Shown piece by piece: positions 17,354-26,800 of a stretch of DNA of 64,000 nt. The notes beneath the pieces were generated by a model, which saw only the letters and a program-made list of their open reading frames with translations, was not told where the DNA came from and made no database searches. The translations under genes were made by a program, and so were the position numbers. This DNA is from Pseudomonas sp. Irchel 3A7 (GTDB lineage: Bacteria; Pseudomonadota; Gammaproteobacteria; Pseudomonadales; Pseudomonadaceae). Location: assembly GCF_900187565.1 (NCBI RefSeq), contig NZ_FYED01000018.1, positions 119,201 through 183,200 of the forward strand. The letters run 5' to 3'. Each line of letters starts with the position of its first letter. Within the stretch, counting starts at the first letter, position 1.

Positions 17354-17674
17354 ATGAAGTTATCCGATGGTTTTGACGCTCGCCGCTTGCGGCCCAAAGG
17401 CCAACGCAACTGGCGTTTTCGAATCGGCGCAGCCTTCGCTGCATTGCTGGCTACGTGCGGTGTGTTGCTTGCCATGGCCGGCGTCGCCAGCCTGCTGGGG
17501 CACGCACCTGCCCTGGGCGAGATGAACACCAACCGCGCCGGTGCCGCGGTGATTCTGGCGATCGGTCTGTTCGTGCTGTACCTCGGCGTATGGATGTGGC
17601 GTCGCTGCCGGCGCCGCTCACGGCAGTCGCAGGCGCTCAACATGTCCCCGCATCTGATGAAAAAACACGACTGA
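17354..17674 (+). CDS. Small two-helix membrane protein
   Basis: The 106-residue protein has a basic amino end (MKLSDGFDARRLRPKGQRNWRFR), membrane helices at about 24-46 and 64-84, and an Arg-rich tail (WRRCRRRSRQ). This is a positive-inside layout that puts both ends in the cytoplasm. GAGGAAGG lies before the ATG at 17354. It is 77 bases before the Smr gene and probably in the same unit. No family was recognised. Confidence 0.75.
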   Translation: MKLSDGFDARRLRPKGQRNWRFRIGAAFAALLATCGVLLAMAGVASLLGHAPALGEMNTNRAGAAVILAIGLFVLYLGVWMWRRCRRRSRQSQALNMSPHLMKKHD

Positions 17675-17750
17675 GCCGAACGCCGCGCGTTTTGTCGCGC
17701 GCCCATTCGCTTCGAGTTGGGTAAACTGGCCGCCCTTCGCGGAGGCTGAC

Positions 17751-18308
17751 ATGCAAGACGACGATTTTTCCCTGTTCAAAAACGCGATCCAAGGCGTCAA
17801 GCCGATCAAGCACGATCGCGCCGAAACCGGCAAACCCAAAGCTGACCGCGCGCAGATCGCCAAGCTGCGACAAGCCGCCACCGTGCGCACCGATGCCACC
17901 ACCGTCGATGGACTGTCCGATCAGTTCGTCATCGACGTCGGTCCTGAAGACGAGCTGATGTGGGCACGTGACGGCGTGCAGGAAAGCCAGATGCGCAAGC
18001 TCAAGATCGGCCAGATCCCGTTCGAGGGCAGCCTTGACTTGCATGGCATGAGCGTGGAAAAGGCCCGGGAAACCCTCTGGGCGTTTCTGGCCGAAGCCAC
18101 CAAATTCGAAATCCGCTGCGTGCGCGTGACCCACGGCAAGGCCGTGCGCCTGGATGGCAAGCGACCGATGATCAAAAGTCATGTCAACACCTGGCTGCGC
18201 CAGCATCCACAAGTGCTAGGCTTCACCTCTTGCCAGGCAAAACACGGCGGTGCCGGCGCGGTTTATGTGATGCTCAAACGCACCATGATGGAAGGTCGCG
18301 ACGAGTAA
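17751..18308 (+). CDS. Smr domain protein (MutS2-type nuclease domain)
   Basis: The 185-residue protein has an amino-terminal charged segment and a carboxy-terminal Smr domain with SLDLHGMSVEKARETLWAFL (the LDLHG motif) and VRVTHGKAVRLDG (the HGK/THGxG-like motif). Smr domains are nicking endonucleases of DNA or RNA in related proteins. GGAGGCTGAC precedes the ATG. It lies 77 bases upstream of folE on the same strand. Confidence 0.9.
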   Translation: MQDDDFSLFKNAIQGVKPIKHDRAETGKPKADRAQIAKLRQAATVRTDATTVDGLSDQFVIDVGPEDELMWARDGVQESQMRKLKIGQIPFEGSLDLHGMSVEKARETLWAFLAEATKFEIRCVRVTHGKAVRLDGKRPMIKSHVNTWLRQHPQVLGFTSCQAKHGGAGAVYVMLKRTMMEGRDE

Positions 18309-18385
18309 AGCTGATTCGTCACGCTTGCAGCGCCGTGTCCGCCACCGTACCCTTGCTCTTTGCGTAAAATCCCACAGGTAGTTTC

Positions 18386-18931
18386 ATGTCCCTGGAACAG
18401 AATTACACCGCGATTCTCGGCCAATTGGGCGAGGACGTGTCCCGCGAAGGCCTGCTCGACACGCCAAAACGTGCCGCCAAAGCCATGCAGTACCTCTGCC
18501 GCGGTTATGAACAGACGCTCGAAGAAGTCACCAACGGTGCCTTGTTCAGCTCCGACAACAGCGAAATGGTGCTGGTCAAGGACATCGAGCTGTACTCGTT
18601 GTGCGAACACCACCTGCTGCCGTTCATCGGCAAGGCTCACGTCGCGTACATTCCGAGCGGCAAGGTGCTGGGCTTGTCGAAAGTCGCGCGGATCGTCGAT
18701 ATGTACGCCCGTCGCCTGCAGATCCAGGAAAACCTCAGCCGCCAGATCGCCGACGCGGTCCAGCAGGTCACCGGCGCCCTGGGCGTTGCGGTGGTGATCG
18801 AGGCCAAGCACATGTGCATGATGATGCGCGGTGTGGAAAAGCAGAACTCCACGATGATCACCTCGGTGATGCTCGGCGAGTTCCGTGAGAACGCGGCGAC
18901 CCGCAGCGAATTCCTCAGCCTCATCAAGTAA
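18386..18931 (+). CDS. folE: GTP cyclohydrolase I
   Basis: The 181-residue type I enzyme converts GTP to 7,8-dihydroneopterin triphosphate, the first step of folate and pterin synthesis. Zinc and catalytic residues are visible in SLCEHHLLPFIGKAHVAYIPSGKVLGLSK and MCMMMRGVEKQNS. It is not the zinc-independent FolE2 (type IB) fold. A strong terminator follows. Confidence 0.95.
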   Translation: MSLEQNYTAILGQLGEDVSREGLLDTPKRAAKAMQYLCRGYEQTLEEVTNGALFSSDNSEMVLVKDIELYSLCEHHLLPFIGKAHVAYIPSGKVLGLSKVARIVDMYARRLQIQENLSRQIADAVQQVTGALGVAVVIEAKHMCMMMRGVEKQNSTMITSVMLGEFRENAATRSEFLSLIK

Positions 18932-18945
18932 CTCGTAACTCAAGG

Positions 18946-18975
18946 AAAACCGGCATTCATCGCCGGTTTTTTTTT
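18946..18975 (+). terminator. Rho-independent terminator of folE
   Basis: ACCGGC/GCCGGT stem with a seven-base loop followed by nine T residues, 15 bases after the folE stop. Confidence 0.85.
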
Positions 18976-19036
18976 CGCCTGTGAAAAATCAGGTAAGCTG
19001 CGCGACTTTCTTCATTTGCCCCGTGAGGCTTACAAC

Positions 19037-19408
19037 GTGTTCGTCAAAGCGCTTCGTGTCGGCCTCGGCCAACTGATCATCTTCATCGACTTCCTCACTC
19101 GCCCTGGCAAGAAGCAGCGCCCCGCCGCCGCTCAGGCCCAGGTCGAAGCCGCCGCCAAGGGACTGACCCTGTATCAATTCCACGCTTGCCCGTTCTGCGT
19201 GAAAACCCGCCGCACCCTGCGCCGCCTGAATGTGCCAGTGGCGTTACGCGATGCGAAGAACAACGAGCAGGATCGCCAGACCCTGCTGGAGCAAGGCGGC
19301 AAGATCAAGGTGCCGTGCCTGCGTATCGAAGAAAATGGCCAGACCACCTGGATGTATGAGTCCAAGGTGATCATTGATTATCTGGATAAGCGGTTTGCGG
19401 CGGTCTGA
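19037..19408 (+). CDS. Glutaredoxin / GST N-terminal-like protein
   Basis: The 123-residue protein has a hydrophobic amino-terminal helix (FVKALRVGLGQLIIFIDFL) and then a thioredoxin-fold domain with the redox site FHACPFCVKTRR (CPFC) and the cis-proline region KVPCLRI. It is probably a membrane-associated glutaredoxin. The start is a GTG at 19037 with GAGGC seven bases before it; the ATG-less longer frame begins with TTG at 19016. Confidence 0.8.
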   Translation: MFVKALRVGLGQLIIFIDFLTRPGKKQRPAAAQAQVEAAAKGLTLYQFHACPFCVKTRRTLRRLNVPVALRDAKNNEQDRQTLLEQGGKIKVPCLRIEENGQTTWMYESKVIIDYLDKRFAAV

Positions 19409-19435
19409 GGTTTTGGTGGTGCACTGACTGACGTC

Positions 19436-19500
19436 TTCGCGAGCAGGCTCGCTCCCACAGTTGACCGCATTCCAATGTGGGAGCGAGCCTGCTCGCGAAG
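19436..19500. repeat. REP pair (tail-to-tail)
   Basis: CTTCGCGAGCAGGCTCGCTC then TGTGGGAGCGAGCCTGCTCGC, between convergent genes. Confidence 0.85.
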
Positions 19501-19536
19501 AGGACCGCACAAGCACCGAAAGTCTTCAGACAAAAA

Positions 19537-19562
19537 TAAACCGGCCCAATGGCCGGTTTATT
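19537..19562 (-). terminator. Terminator of the aminotransferase gene
   Basis: AAACCGGCC-AAT-GGCCGGTTT stem. On the minus strand it is followed by ATTTTTG. It also has A/T flanks that could work in both directions. Confidence 0.7.
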
Positions 19563-19578
19563 CATTTCTACTCTCCCC

Positions 19579-20745
19579 TCACGCCGCTCGCGCTGCCTGA
19601 GCCTGTCGCACCACCGCCGCCAATCGCCTGAGCCCTTCATCCAGCCGCGCCGGATCGATGTGGCTGAAATTCAAACGCAGATGCCCGTGATGATCGTCCG
19701 GCTGTGGAAAAAACGGCTCGCCCGGCATGAACGCCACATCATCGGCCAGCGCCGCATTGAGCAGCGTCCGGGTATCCAGCGGTTGTTTGAGTGTCAGCCA
19801 GAAAAACAGCCCGCCTTGGGGCACGTTCCAGTCCGCCAGATCGGAAAAATGTGTTTCCAGCGCCGTCTGGAACGCATCGCGACGAACCCGGTAAAAGTCG
19901 CGTAACTCACCAAGATGCTGCTGGAAAGGCTCACTGCCGATCCATTGCAATGCCTGCCACTGGCCGACGCGATTGGTGTGCAGGTCTGCCGACTGCTTGA
20001 GCTTGAGCAAGTGCGGGAACAGGTCCGCACTGGCGATCAGATACCCCACGCGCAAACCCGGCAGCAGCGTTTTCGAAACCGTGCCGGTGTAGATCCAGCT
20101 GGCTTTTTTCAGGCGACCGGCAATGGGTTTGGCGCTGCCGCCATCGAAGGTCAATTCACGGTAGGGCTCGTCTTCGATCAAGGTCACGCCGAACTCATCC
20201 AGCAATGCGGCAACCGCCTCGCGCTTGGCTTCGCTGTACCGCACCGCCGAAGGATTCTGGAAGGTCGGAATCAGGTAGATGAATGCCGGGCGATGTTTTT
20301 CCAGGCGTGAACGCAGTTGCGCCATATTCGGACCGTCCGCCTCCAGCGGCACGGTGAGGCAATCGGCGCCGAACAGCTGGAAGATCTGCAGCGCCGCCAG
20401 GTAGGTCGGGGCCTCGAGGAGGATCTCGGTGCCTTTGTCGATGTAAAGCTTGGCCGCCAGATCGAGGGTTTGCTGAGAACCGCTGACCACCAGCACCTGA
20501 CTCGCCTCGCACGACACACCCAGCGCCCGCGCCTGGGCGGCCAGGGCTTCGCGCAATGCCGGCTCACCTTCGCTCATGCCGTATTGGCCCATGGACACTG
20601 GCATGTCGGCCCACTCGACCTTGGGCAACATGGCTTCGGCGGGCAAGCCTCCGGCGAACGACATCACCTGCGGACGCTGGGCTGCGGCGAGGATTTCACG
20701 GATCAAAGAACTTTTAAGGCGCGAGACACGTTCGGAAAAAGCCAT
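19579..20745 (-). CDS. PLP-dependent class I/II aminotransferase
   Basis: The 388-residue fold-type I aminotransferase has the 2-aminoadipate/valine-pyruvate (LysN / MocR-catalytic) style: MSFAGGLPAEAMLP, SGSQQTLDLAAKLYIDKG, PTFQNPSAVRY, EDEPYRELTF and the PLP lysine in TGTVSKTLLPGLRVGY. It lacks the DNA-binding domain of MocR regulators. The start at 20745 (MAFSERVSRLKSS) is chosen over the upstream frame. It is divergent from a MarR gene 82 bases away. Confidence 0.88.
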   Translation of the reverse strand: MAFSERVSRLKSSLIREILAAAQRPQVMSFAGGLPAEAMLPKVEWADMPVSMGQYGMSEGEPALREALAAQARALGVSCEASQVLVVSGSQQTLDLAAKLYIDKGTEILLEAPTYLAALQIFQLFGADCLTVPLEADGPNMAQLRSRLEKHRPAFIYLIPTFQNPSAVRYSEAKREAVAALLDEFGVTLIEDEPYRELTFDGGSAKPIAGRLKKASWIYTGTVSKTLLPGLRVGYLIASADLFPHLLKLKQSADLHTNRVGQWQALQWIGSEPFQQHLGELRDFYRVRRDAFQTALETHFSDLADWNVPQGGLFFWLTLKQPLDTRTLLNAALADDVAFMPGEPFFPQPDDHHGHLRLNFSHIDPARLDEGLRRLAAVVRQAQAARAA

Positions 20746-20779
20746 GGGGATCACCGGTAGCGAGGCCAGAGAAAAATGA

Positions 20780-20794
20780 GTCAAACTTGTTGAC
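20780..20794. promoter_or_regulatory. Candidate MarR operator
   Basis: GTCAA-ACTTG-TTGAC is a perfect five-base inverted repeat with a five-base spacer, lying in the 82-base divergent region between the aminotransferase and marR genes. It suits control of both. Confidence 0.45.
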
Positions 20795-20827
20795 CGAAAT
20801 TACGACAGCCCGAACGGATACGTCAAC

Positions 20828-21271
20828 ATGATTGACCTTAAAAACCCGATTTCACAGCAACAGGCCATGGAAGCGTTTTTCTTCGGCTACCAGGCCTTCA
20901 CCGCCAAAGCCGACGAAATGCTTGAACGTCGAGGCTTGAGTCGGGTGCACCAACGCATCGTGTTTTTCATTGCCCGCTATCCGAACCTGAGCGTTAAGGA
21001 GTTGCTGGCCTTGCTGGGGGTGAGCAAGCAGGCACTGAACATGCCGCTGCGCCAGTTGGTGGAGATGCATCTGGTCAACAGCGTTGCCGCTGAAACCGAC
21101 AAACGTAAACGGCTGCTGGAACTGACCGACGACGGTGCGCGTTTTGAACAGGCGTTGCGTCGTGAACAGGTGAAATTGCTGGAGCGGGTGTTTGCCGAGG
21201 CTGGCGAGACGGCGGTGAATGGGTGGTTGGCGGTGAACCTGGCGCTCGGCGAGAACCAGCAAAAAATCTGA
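20828..21271 (+). CDS. MarR family transcriptional regulator
   Basis: The 147-residue winged-helix protein includes GLSRVHQRIVFFIARYPNLSVKELLALLGVSKQALNMPLRQLVEMHLVNSV (recognition helix and wing) and TDKRKRLLELTDDGARFEQAL, the classic MarR pattern. It probably regulates itself and the divergent aminotransferase; no ligand can be inferred. Confidence 0.92.
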   Translation: MIDLKNPISQQQAMEAFFFGYQAFTAKADEMLERRGLSRVHQRIVFFIARYPNLSVKELLALLGVSKQALNMPLRQLVEMHLVNSVAAETDKRKRLLELTDDGARFEQALRREQVKLLERVFAEAGETAVNGWLAVNLALGENQQKI

Positions 21272-21286
21272 TGCCTCAAGTCCGTC

Positions 21287-21337
21287 TTCGCGAGCAGGCT
21301 CGCTCCCACAGTGACCGCGCTCCCCTGCTCGCGAAGG
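21287..21337. repeat. REP pair, second unit truncated
   Basis: A complete CTTCGCGAGCAGGCTCGCTC unit is followed by a shortened CTCCCCTGCTCGCGAAG. The second arm lacks the GTGGGAGCGAG part. Confidence 0.75.
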
Positions 21338-21435
21338 GCCGCTCCTGGCGATATATCCCAATCAACAATCTTTTCGTCGACAAAATCAAAAACATTATTT
21401 GCTTTATTTGTATACAAAAGCATAATCCACTTCGT

Positions 21436-21511
21436 GCGAGTTCCTGACCAAGCAGTCAGGAAATTCGCAAGTGCCTCAAAGGGCCGCTGCCACCCCCAAG
21501 GGTCCGGCCCT
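21436..21511 (+). promoter_or_regulatory. Structured leader upstream of the purine permease
   Basis: Two stems occur in the 275-base region before the permease: GCGA..TTCCTGAC/GTCAGGAA..TCGC (21436-21468) and AGGGCCG/CGGCCCT (21480-21511) with an 18-base loop. An A-rich single-stranded stretch and the GAGGAG ribosome site follow. No terminator-type T tract follows. A ligand-responsive leader acting on translation is possible. I do not recognise a named riboswitch consensus. Confidence 0.4.
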
Positions 21512-21546
21512 GGAAATAAAAATAAAACTCTTGAGGAGTACTCGCT

Positions 21547-22896
21547 GTGGAAAGCCGCAAATCCGAAGCATCGACGCTGGATCTCTCGCCGCCTTTACGC
21601 AATGGCTGGCTGGAGCGCATCTTTAAACTCAGCTTGCATGGCACCACGGTGAAGACCGAGTTGATTGCCGGTCTGACAACCTTCATCACCATGGCGTACA
21701 TCATCTTCGTCAACCCCAACATCATGGCGGACGCCGGGATCGACCATGGCGCGGCGTTCGTCGCCACCTGTATCGCCGCTGCTCTGGGTTGCCTGTTGAT
21801 GGGCTTGTACGCCAACTGGCCGGTCGGCCTGGCGCCGGGCATGGGCTTGAACGCTTTCTTTACCTACACCGTGGTCGGGACCATGGGCTACAACTGGGAA
21901 ACTGCCCTCGGTGCGGTATTCGTGTCCGGTGTGTTGTTCATGATCCTGACCTTCTCGCGCATCCGCGAATGGTTGCTCAACAGCATTCCGGTAAGCCTGC
22001 GCTTCGCCATGGGCGCCGGCGTGGGTCTGTTTTTGGGTCTGATCGGCTTGAAAACCGCGGGCATCGTCGTCGATAGCCCGGCAACGCTGATCAAACTCGG
22101 TTCCCTGCGCGAACCTGGTCCGCTGCTGGCCGCCGTGTGCTTCCTGATGATCGCGATCCTCAGCTATCACAAGGTGTTCGGCGCGATCCTCATCAGCATC
22201 ATCACCGTGACGCTGGCCGGTTGGGGCCTGGGCCTGGTGCACTACGAGGGCATCATGTCGGCACCGCCGAGCCTGGCACCTACATGGATGGCCATGAACG
22301 TCGCCGGTGTGTTCAACGTCAGCATGATCAGCGTGGTGCTGGCCTTCCTCTTCGTGCACATGTTCGACACCGCCGGCACCTTGATGGGGGTGGCCCAGCG
22401 CGCCAACCTGGTCAACGCTGATGGCAAGATCGAAAACCTCTCCCGCGCCATGAAAGCCGACAGTGCCTCCAGCGTATTTGGCGCGGTGGTCGGTGTTCCT
22501 CCGGTAACGAGTTACGTGGAAAGTGCCGCTGGCGTCGCGGCAGGTGGTCGGACTGGTCTTACCGCCGTGACCGTAGGTGTGCTATTTATTGCAGCCATGT
22601 TCTTCGCGCCGCTGGCCGGGATGATCCCTGCTTATGCCACCGCCGGTGCGCTGATTTATGTGGCCATGCTGATGATGGGCGGCATGGCGCACATCGAGTG
22701 GGACGAAGCGACCGACAGCATTCCGGCGATTGTCACGGCAATCATGATGCCCCTGACCTTTTCGGTGGCCGACGGTATCGCGCTGGGCTTCATCACCTAT
22801 GTGGCGCTGAAGGCCGGTACTGGCAAATATAAGGAAATTTCCGTGAGCCTGTGGGTGCTCTGCGCGATCTTCATCGCCAAGTTCATCTTCCTGTAA
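21547..22896 (+). CDS. NCS2-family purine (adenine/guanine/hypoxanthine) permease
   Basis: The 449-residue inner-membrane transporter is of the AzgA/PurP group. It has about 12-14 membrane segments and the signatures ELIAGLTTFITMAYIIFVNPNIMADAGID, GLAPGMGLNAFFTYTVV and VGVPPVTSYVESAAGVAAGGRTGLTA. It imports purine bases with protons. The start is GTG at 21547 with GAGGAG eight bases before. Monocistronic, ended by a terminator. Confidence 0.92.
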   Translation: MESRKSEASTLDLSPPLRNGWLERIFKLSLHGTTVKTELIAGLTTFITMAYIIFVNPNIMADAGIDHGAAFVATCIAAALGCLLMGLYANWPVGLAPGMGLNAFFTYTVVGTMGYNWETALGAVFVSGVLFMILTFSRIREWLLNSIPVSLRFAMGAGVGLFLGLIGLKTAGIVVDSPATLIKLGSLREPGPLLAAVCFLMIAILSYHKVFGAILISIITVTLAGWGLGLVHYEGIMSAPPSLAPTWMAMNVAGVFNVSMISVVLAFLFVHMFDTAGTLMGVAQRANLVNADGKIENLSRAMKADSASSVFGAVVGVPPVTSYVESAAGVAAGGRTGLTAVTVGVLFIAAMFFAPLAGMIPAYATAGALIYVAMLMMGGMAHIEWDEATDSIPAIVTAIMMPLTFSVADGIALGFITYVALKAGTGKYKEISVSLWVLCAIFIAKFIFL

Positions 22897-22922
22897 ATCT
22901 TCGCGGAACGCGCTTGAAACCA

Positions 22923-22948
22923 GCCTCACCCCGTCGGGTGAGGCTTTT
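22923..22948 (+). terminator. Terminator of the purine permease gene
   Basis: Nine-pair stem GCCTCACCC/GGGTGAGGC with a CGTC loop and TTTT, 26 bases after the stop. Confidence 0.8.
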
Positions 22949-22967
22949 GTGCAAATGGAGGAAAGTG

Positions 22968-23597
22968 ATGAGTCTGGAAACCTGGCTGCTGTTCAGCGGC
23001 GCTGCGCTGGTGGTAATCCTGATCCCGGGGCCACTGTCGTTGCTGATGATCAGCAACAGCCTGAACTACGGTTTGCGCCGTTCTTACCCGGCGTTCCTGG
23101 GGGGCGTGTTTGCCTCGATCTGCCTGCTGAGTGCTTCGGCGCTGGGTCTGGGTGCGCTGCTGCTGGCATCGGAACAGCTGTTCAGTGCATTGAAAATCGT
23201 CGGCGCGTTGTACCTGTTCTATCTCGCCTGGCAGAGCTGGCAGCAATCGCGTCAGCCTTCCCACGGCGCCGAAGTGCCTCAGGCAGCGCCAGTGCCGCGC
23301 TTTCGCGCACTGTTCGGCCGCGCGTTCATGCTGGGGGGCAGCAACCCGAAAGACATCCTGTTCTTCGCCGCGTTTCTGCCGCAGTTCCTGAGCGCCGAAC
23401 AGCCATTCCTGCCGCAATTGCTGGTGATGATCGCGACCTGGACCGTGCTGGATCTGCTGTGCAAATTGGTCTATGGGTTGGGTGCCCACGGCGCAGCCAA
23501 ATATTTGCGCTCGGGTAAAGGCCAGAGCTGGTTCAATCGGATCAGTGCGGGTTTATTCAGTGGTGCCGGCACTGCCTCTCTGTTGAGTGGGCACTGA
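22968..23597 (+). CDS. LysE family amino-acid exporter
   Basis: The 209-residue protein has five or six membrane helices and the RhtB/LysE hallmark near the amino end (VVILIPGPLSLLMISNSLNYGLRR), followed by GSNPKDILFFAAFLPQF. It is predicted to export amino acids or related metabolites from the cytoplasm. GGAGGAAA precedes the ATG at 22968. Readthrough from the permease is limited by the terminator between them. Confidence 0.92.
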   Translation: MSLETWLLFSGAALVVILIPGPLSLLMISNSLNYGLRRSYPAFLGGVFASICLLSASALGLGALLLASEQLFSALKIVGALYLFYLAWQSWQQSRQPSHGAEVPQAAPVPRFRALFGRAFMLGGSNPKDILFFAAFLPQFLSAEQPFLPQLLVMIATWTVLDLLCKLVYGLGAHGAAKYLRSGKGQSWFNRISAGLFSGAGTASLLSGH

Positions 23598-23809
23598 AGG
23601 CTCCCGCCTAAAGGGTTTCTCCCCTTCCTGCCCATTCCGGCAGACTGAACGCGCTTCGGCGCGTTTCAGTTCGCCTGCCTGCCCGGAAAAGCGCAGGACA
23701 CACGTCATCGCCTGAAACAAACGCCCTACATATTTATCGCTTTATGAACATCACGCTTCCCTACAGTTCGGGTCCAGGTTTTTCATAACAGCCCGACAAG
23801 GAAGTATGT
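23598..23809. other. Intergenic region before the toxin-like gene
   Basis: Contains a hairpin CTGAACGCGC-TTCG-GCGCGTTTCAG at 23645-23669 (one bulged T, no T tract), a weak end signal for the LysE gene, and AT-rich sequence (about 23728-23750) that may carry the promoter of the next gene. Nothing else is recognised. Confidence 0.4.
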
Positions 23810-26800
23810 ATGGCGCAAAATTTCACGCGTTCCGATGCGGAAGGCTACGACGCAATCAAAATCACGGATATTGAGCCGCTTTCTTTGGCGACGGCCGATC
23901 AGGAAATTGCCGATTTTATCCGCAACAACGGGACGTCAACGCTAAAGGAGCAGCGTCCTCGATCCACCAGCAAACGGGAACGGGTACTGCGAGCCCTGGA
24001 TCAGCACTACGGACCGCTTATCCTTGGCCAGTTTACGGTCAGCCGTGTAGAGCTTCATCTGATGAAGGCTTCGGTTCACGGCGAACTTCTGGATATCGAC
24101 AACACCAACTTTCGCCACCCACCCCAGGCATTTATCGACGGTTTACGATTGAACCCGGCTGATGTCGAAAGTCGTATCCGGGCAAGCGGGACGGTGGGCA
24201 ACAACACGATACCGAGCCTGCTGTTCGAAGTTGCCATCCTTCGCTCGGTAGACGCCCCGCCGCTGCTCGATGATGCGCAACCCGGTCACGCACAAAAGCT
24301 CGGCAGGCTTTTGCATGCCGCACAGAAACTGGACATTCGCGATACCCGCTTACCCGAGCATGTCCCTGACTGGGTCAACAAGCAAAAAAGCAAAGTCGCT
24401 CACCACATGGGGATCGGGTTACAGGCGTACGGCGTCTACAGCGGCGTGATGGGTATCACTGAGGCCATGAAAAGAGGTGATCATACCGAAGCGGTGATCA
24501 ATGCCGGCGCGGTGGTGACAGAACTCGGTTCGGTGATCATTGAGCGAAGCCTGGTGGAAACCGCCCAGGAGTTGATTGAAAACAGCGCCCGCATTTACCA
24601 GGGTTTTTCCAAAACCCACTTTGGCCTGCACCTGTCGCGCGCAGCTGGGTTGATCGCAGGCGTGCTGACCCTGCCTTTCGACATCTACTTCGCGATCAAA
24701 GCGCTGAACGATGCCTCCCAGAGCACGGGCAAGCAGGCCCTGGATCATTACGTGGCTGCCGGCCTGAACCTGAGCAGTGCCGCGTTGACCCTGATTCTCG
24801 GTACGGCGGCCATTGCAGGCTTTTCCAGTGCCGGCCCACTGGGCATCGCAGCAGCAGTCATTCTGATTGCCGGTGCCCAGATTTATAGTGCCATCCGACA
24901 GGTAGACGACATTACCGACTACGTCGATCTGAGCTTCGGCGAAAAGTATTTCACGTTTAAACGCGCGCTCAGCAACCAAGAGCCTTGGCAAGACATTCAA
25001 GACCGCTACATCACCGCCGTGGCCAAAGACCAACACACCAAAATGTTGATCACGCGAGCTCAAAAGTGGTTGGACGGACAATTGAAGGACAGCATCGCAG
25101 CCATCGTGAATGGCAACGTCGATGCTTCCGTCAAAGCCTCCCAAGTGTTCTGGTTCGAGTGGGATGACCAAGGACGCGAGTCAGTGGGTTCCAAGGAAAT
25201 CAAGGTGCCGCTGCTTGAGGGCGGAAACGACACCATCGACGCCCGCAACGGAATTCCCGCGGATCTTTCCGGGGTGGTGAAAGGGACTGAGGGCGAATCG
25301 AAAGCGACGCTTTGGCTGCTGGGAGGAGGAAAAGACACCATCCTCGGCGTTGAAAAGCAACCCAATCACTTCAGCTACGGTACAGGCAGCAAGCACCTGA
25401 CTGGTGGCGAGAAAGATGATCAGTTCCTGTTCGAAGGAGCGGTACAGGCACTCAAGTCGCCCGCGCCATCGCCACCCCATAACCATCTTGTGGGTGGCGG
25501 CGGCGAGAACATGCTGGTGTTCCAGGGACAACTGGATAGCCGTGACCTTACTCCTCACACAGGTTTCGAGATCGATCTGGAAAACGGTCGGATACGCCTG
25601 CTGAGCGAGATCGATTCGACGCCCTCCACGACCCACACAACATTGGAAGGCATTGAAAACGTCGAAACGCTGGCGGGCGCGAGCAATATCGTACAAGGGT
25701 CAGCCCGTGCAAACCGCATCGTTTCCCGAGGCCATGACCGAATCGACGCCGGCGCCGGCGATGATGCGATTTACCTGATGGGCACTCATGCAAGTGCCGC
25801 CGGTGGTCCAGGCAAAGACCAATATTTCATTTCCCATAAAAGCGGCACCGTGACCATCAGTGAGGACGCGCGGGAAGACAGCGTGATCGTCATGGACTGG
25901 TTGTTTGAAGCCATTGAGAAATGGTTCGTTGAAGGTACATCACTGGTGGTGACGTCGCCCTGTGGAAAAGACAGAGAGTTGCCGGAAAGAAAGCTGATCA
26001 TCAAGAATATTTATAAAACCGTGGGAGACAAACGCCTGCTCCAGGAACAGACATTGCGCTTCCTGACCCAGGATGGTTTTCAGCTTTACCCGGATTTTCC
26101 CGAGGAACTGGAAGGCTTCGACGACCGCAATATCGAAATCTTGATTCTTGCAAAAGGAACACGACCAGCGCCGTTAATCTTGAATCGCGACATACACGAT
26201 CTGCCTTACAATAAACACCAACATTACTTCATCAATAGAGAAACTCCCGAAACCCTGTTAAAAATCGCAAAAGCAGACGACAACGCGACTCATACCATTT
26301 ACATCGACTGCGACAGCGAGGAACTGATCACCGCGCAAGCCGCCTACACGATTAGAGCCGACAGACAGTATGCCAACCACAACGCGACCGTTGGCAACTT
26401 CACTCTACAGCTTGACTTCAAGCATAAAACAATAAAATTCGAAGATTTCATATCGGACGGACATTTCACCTATTCGAACACCGCCCATAGCAACTACTTG
26501 ACCAGAAGCATGAAATTAAAACAGGCATTAATCCTGACAATGCGCGATGGAGTGTCTTACCGGATAACCCCTCCCCCAGTAAAAAATCATGCTTATGGAG
26601 ACACGCCCGGAACCCTGCAATCAGATGGCCGACAGATGTTGAAAAAGCGGACAGGAAACTACCTCTTTCTCACCCCTGAAGATAGCAAGGCCACCGCGCT
26701 TGAACCTGTTCCGCAAATTATCGAACTCCCTGCTCCTTTGCAAAATACAGTAATAGCGCTAGAGGGAAAAGGCTCGACCTACCATGTAAAATTCGAGACA

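Noticed and set aside
21436..21511. Classical purine riboswitch
   Set aside because: No three-way junction with the conserved loop and junction bases was found; only two simple stems are visible.
23645..23669. Terminator after the LysE gene
   Set aside because: The stem is good but no T tract follows, so it is only noted as a hairpin.
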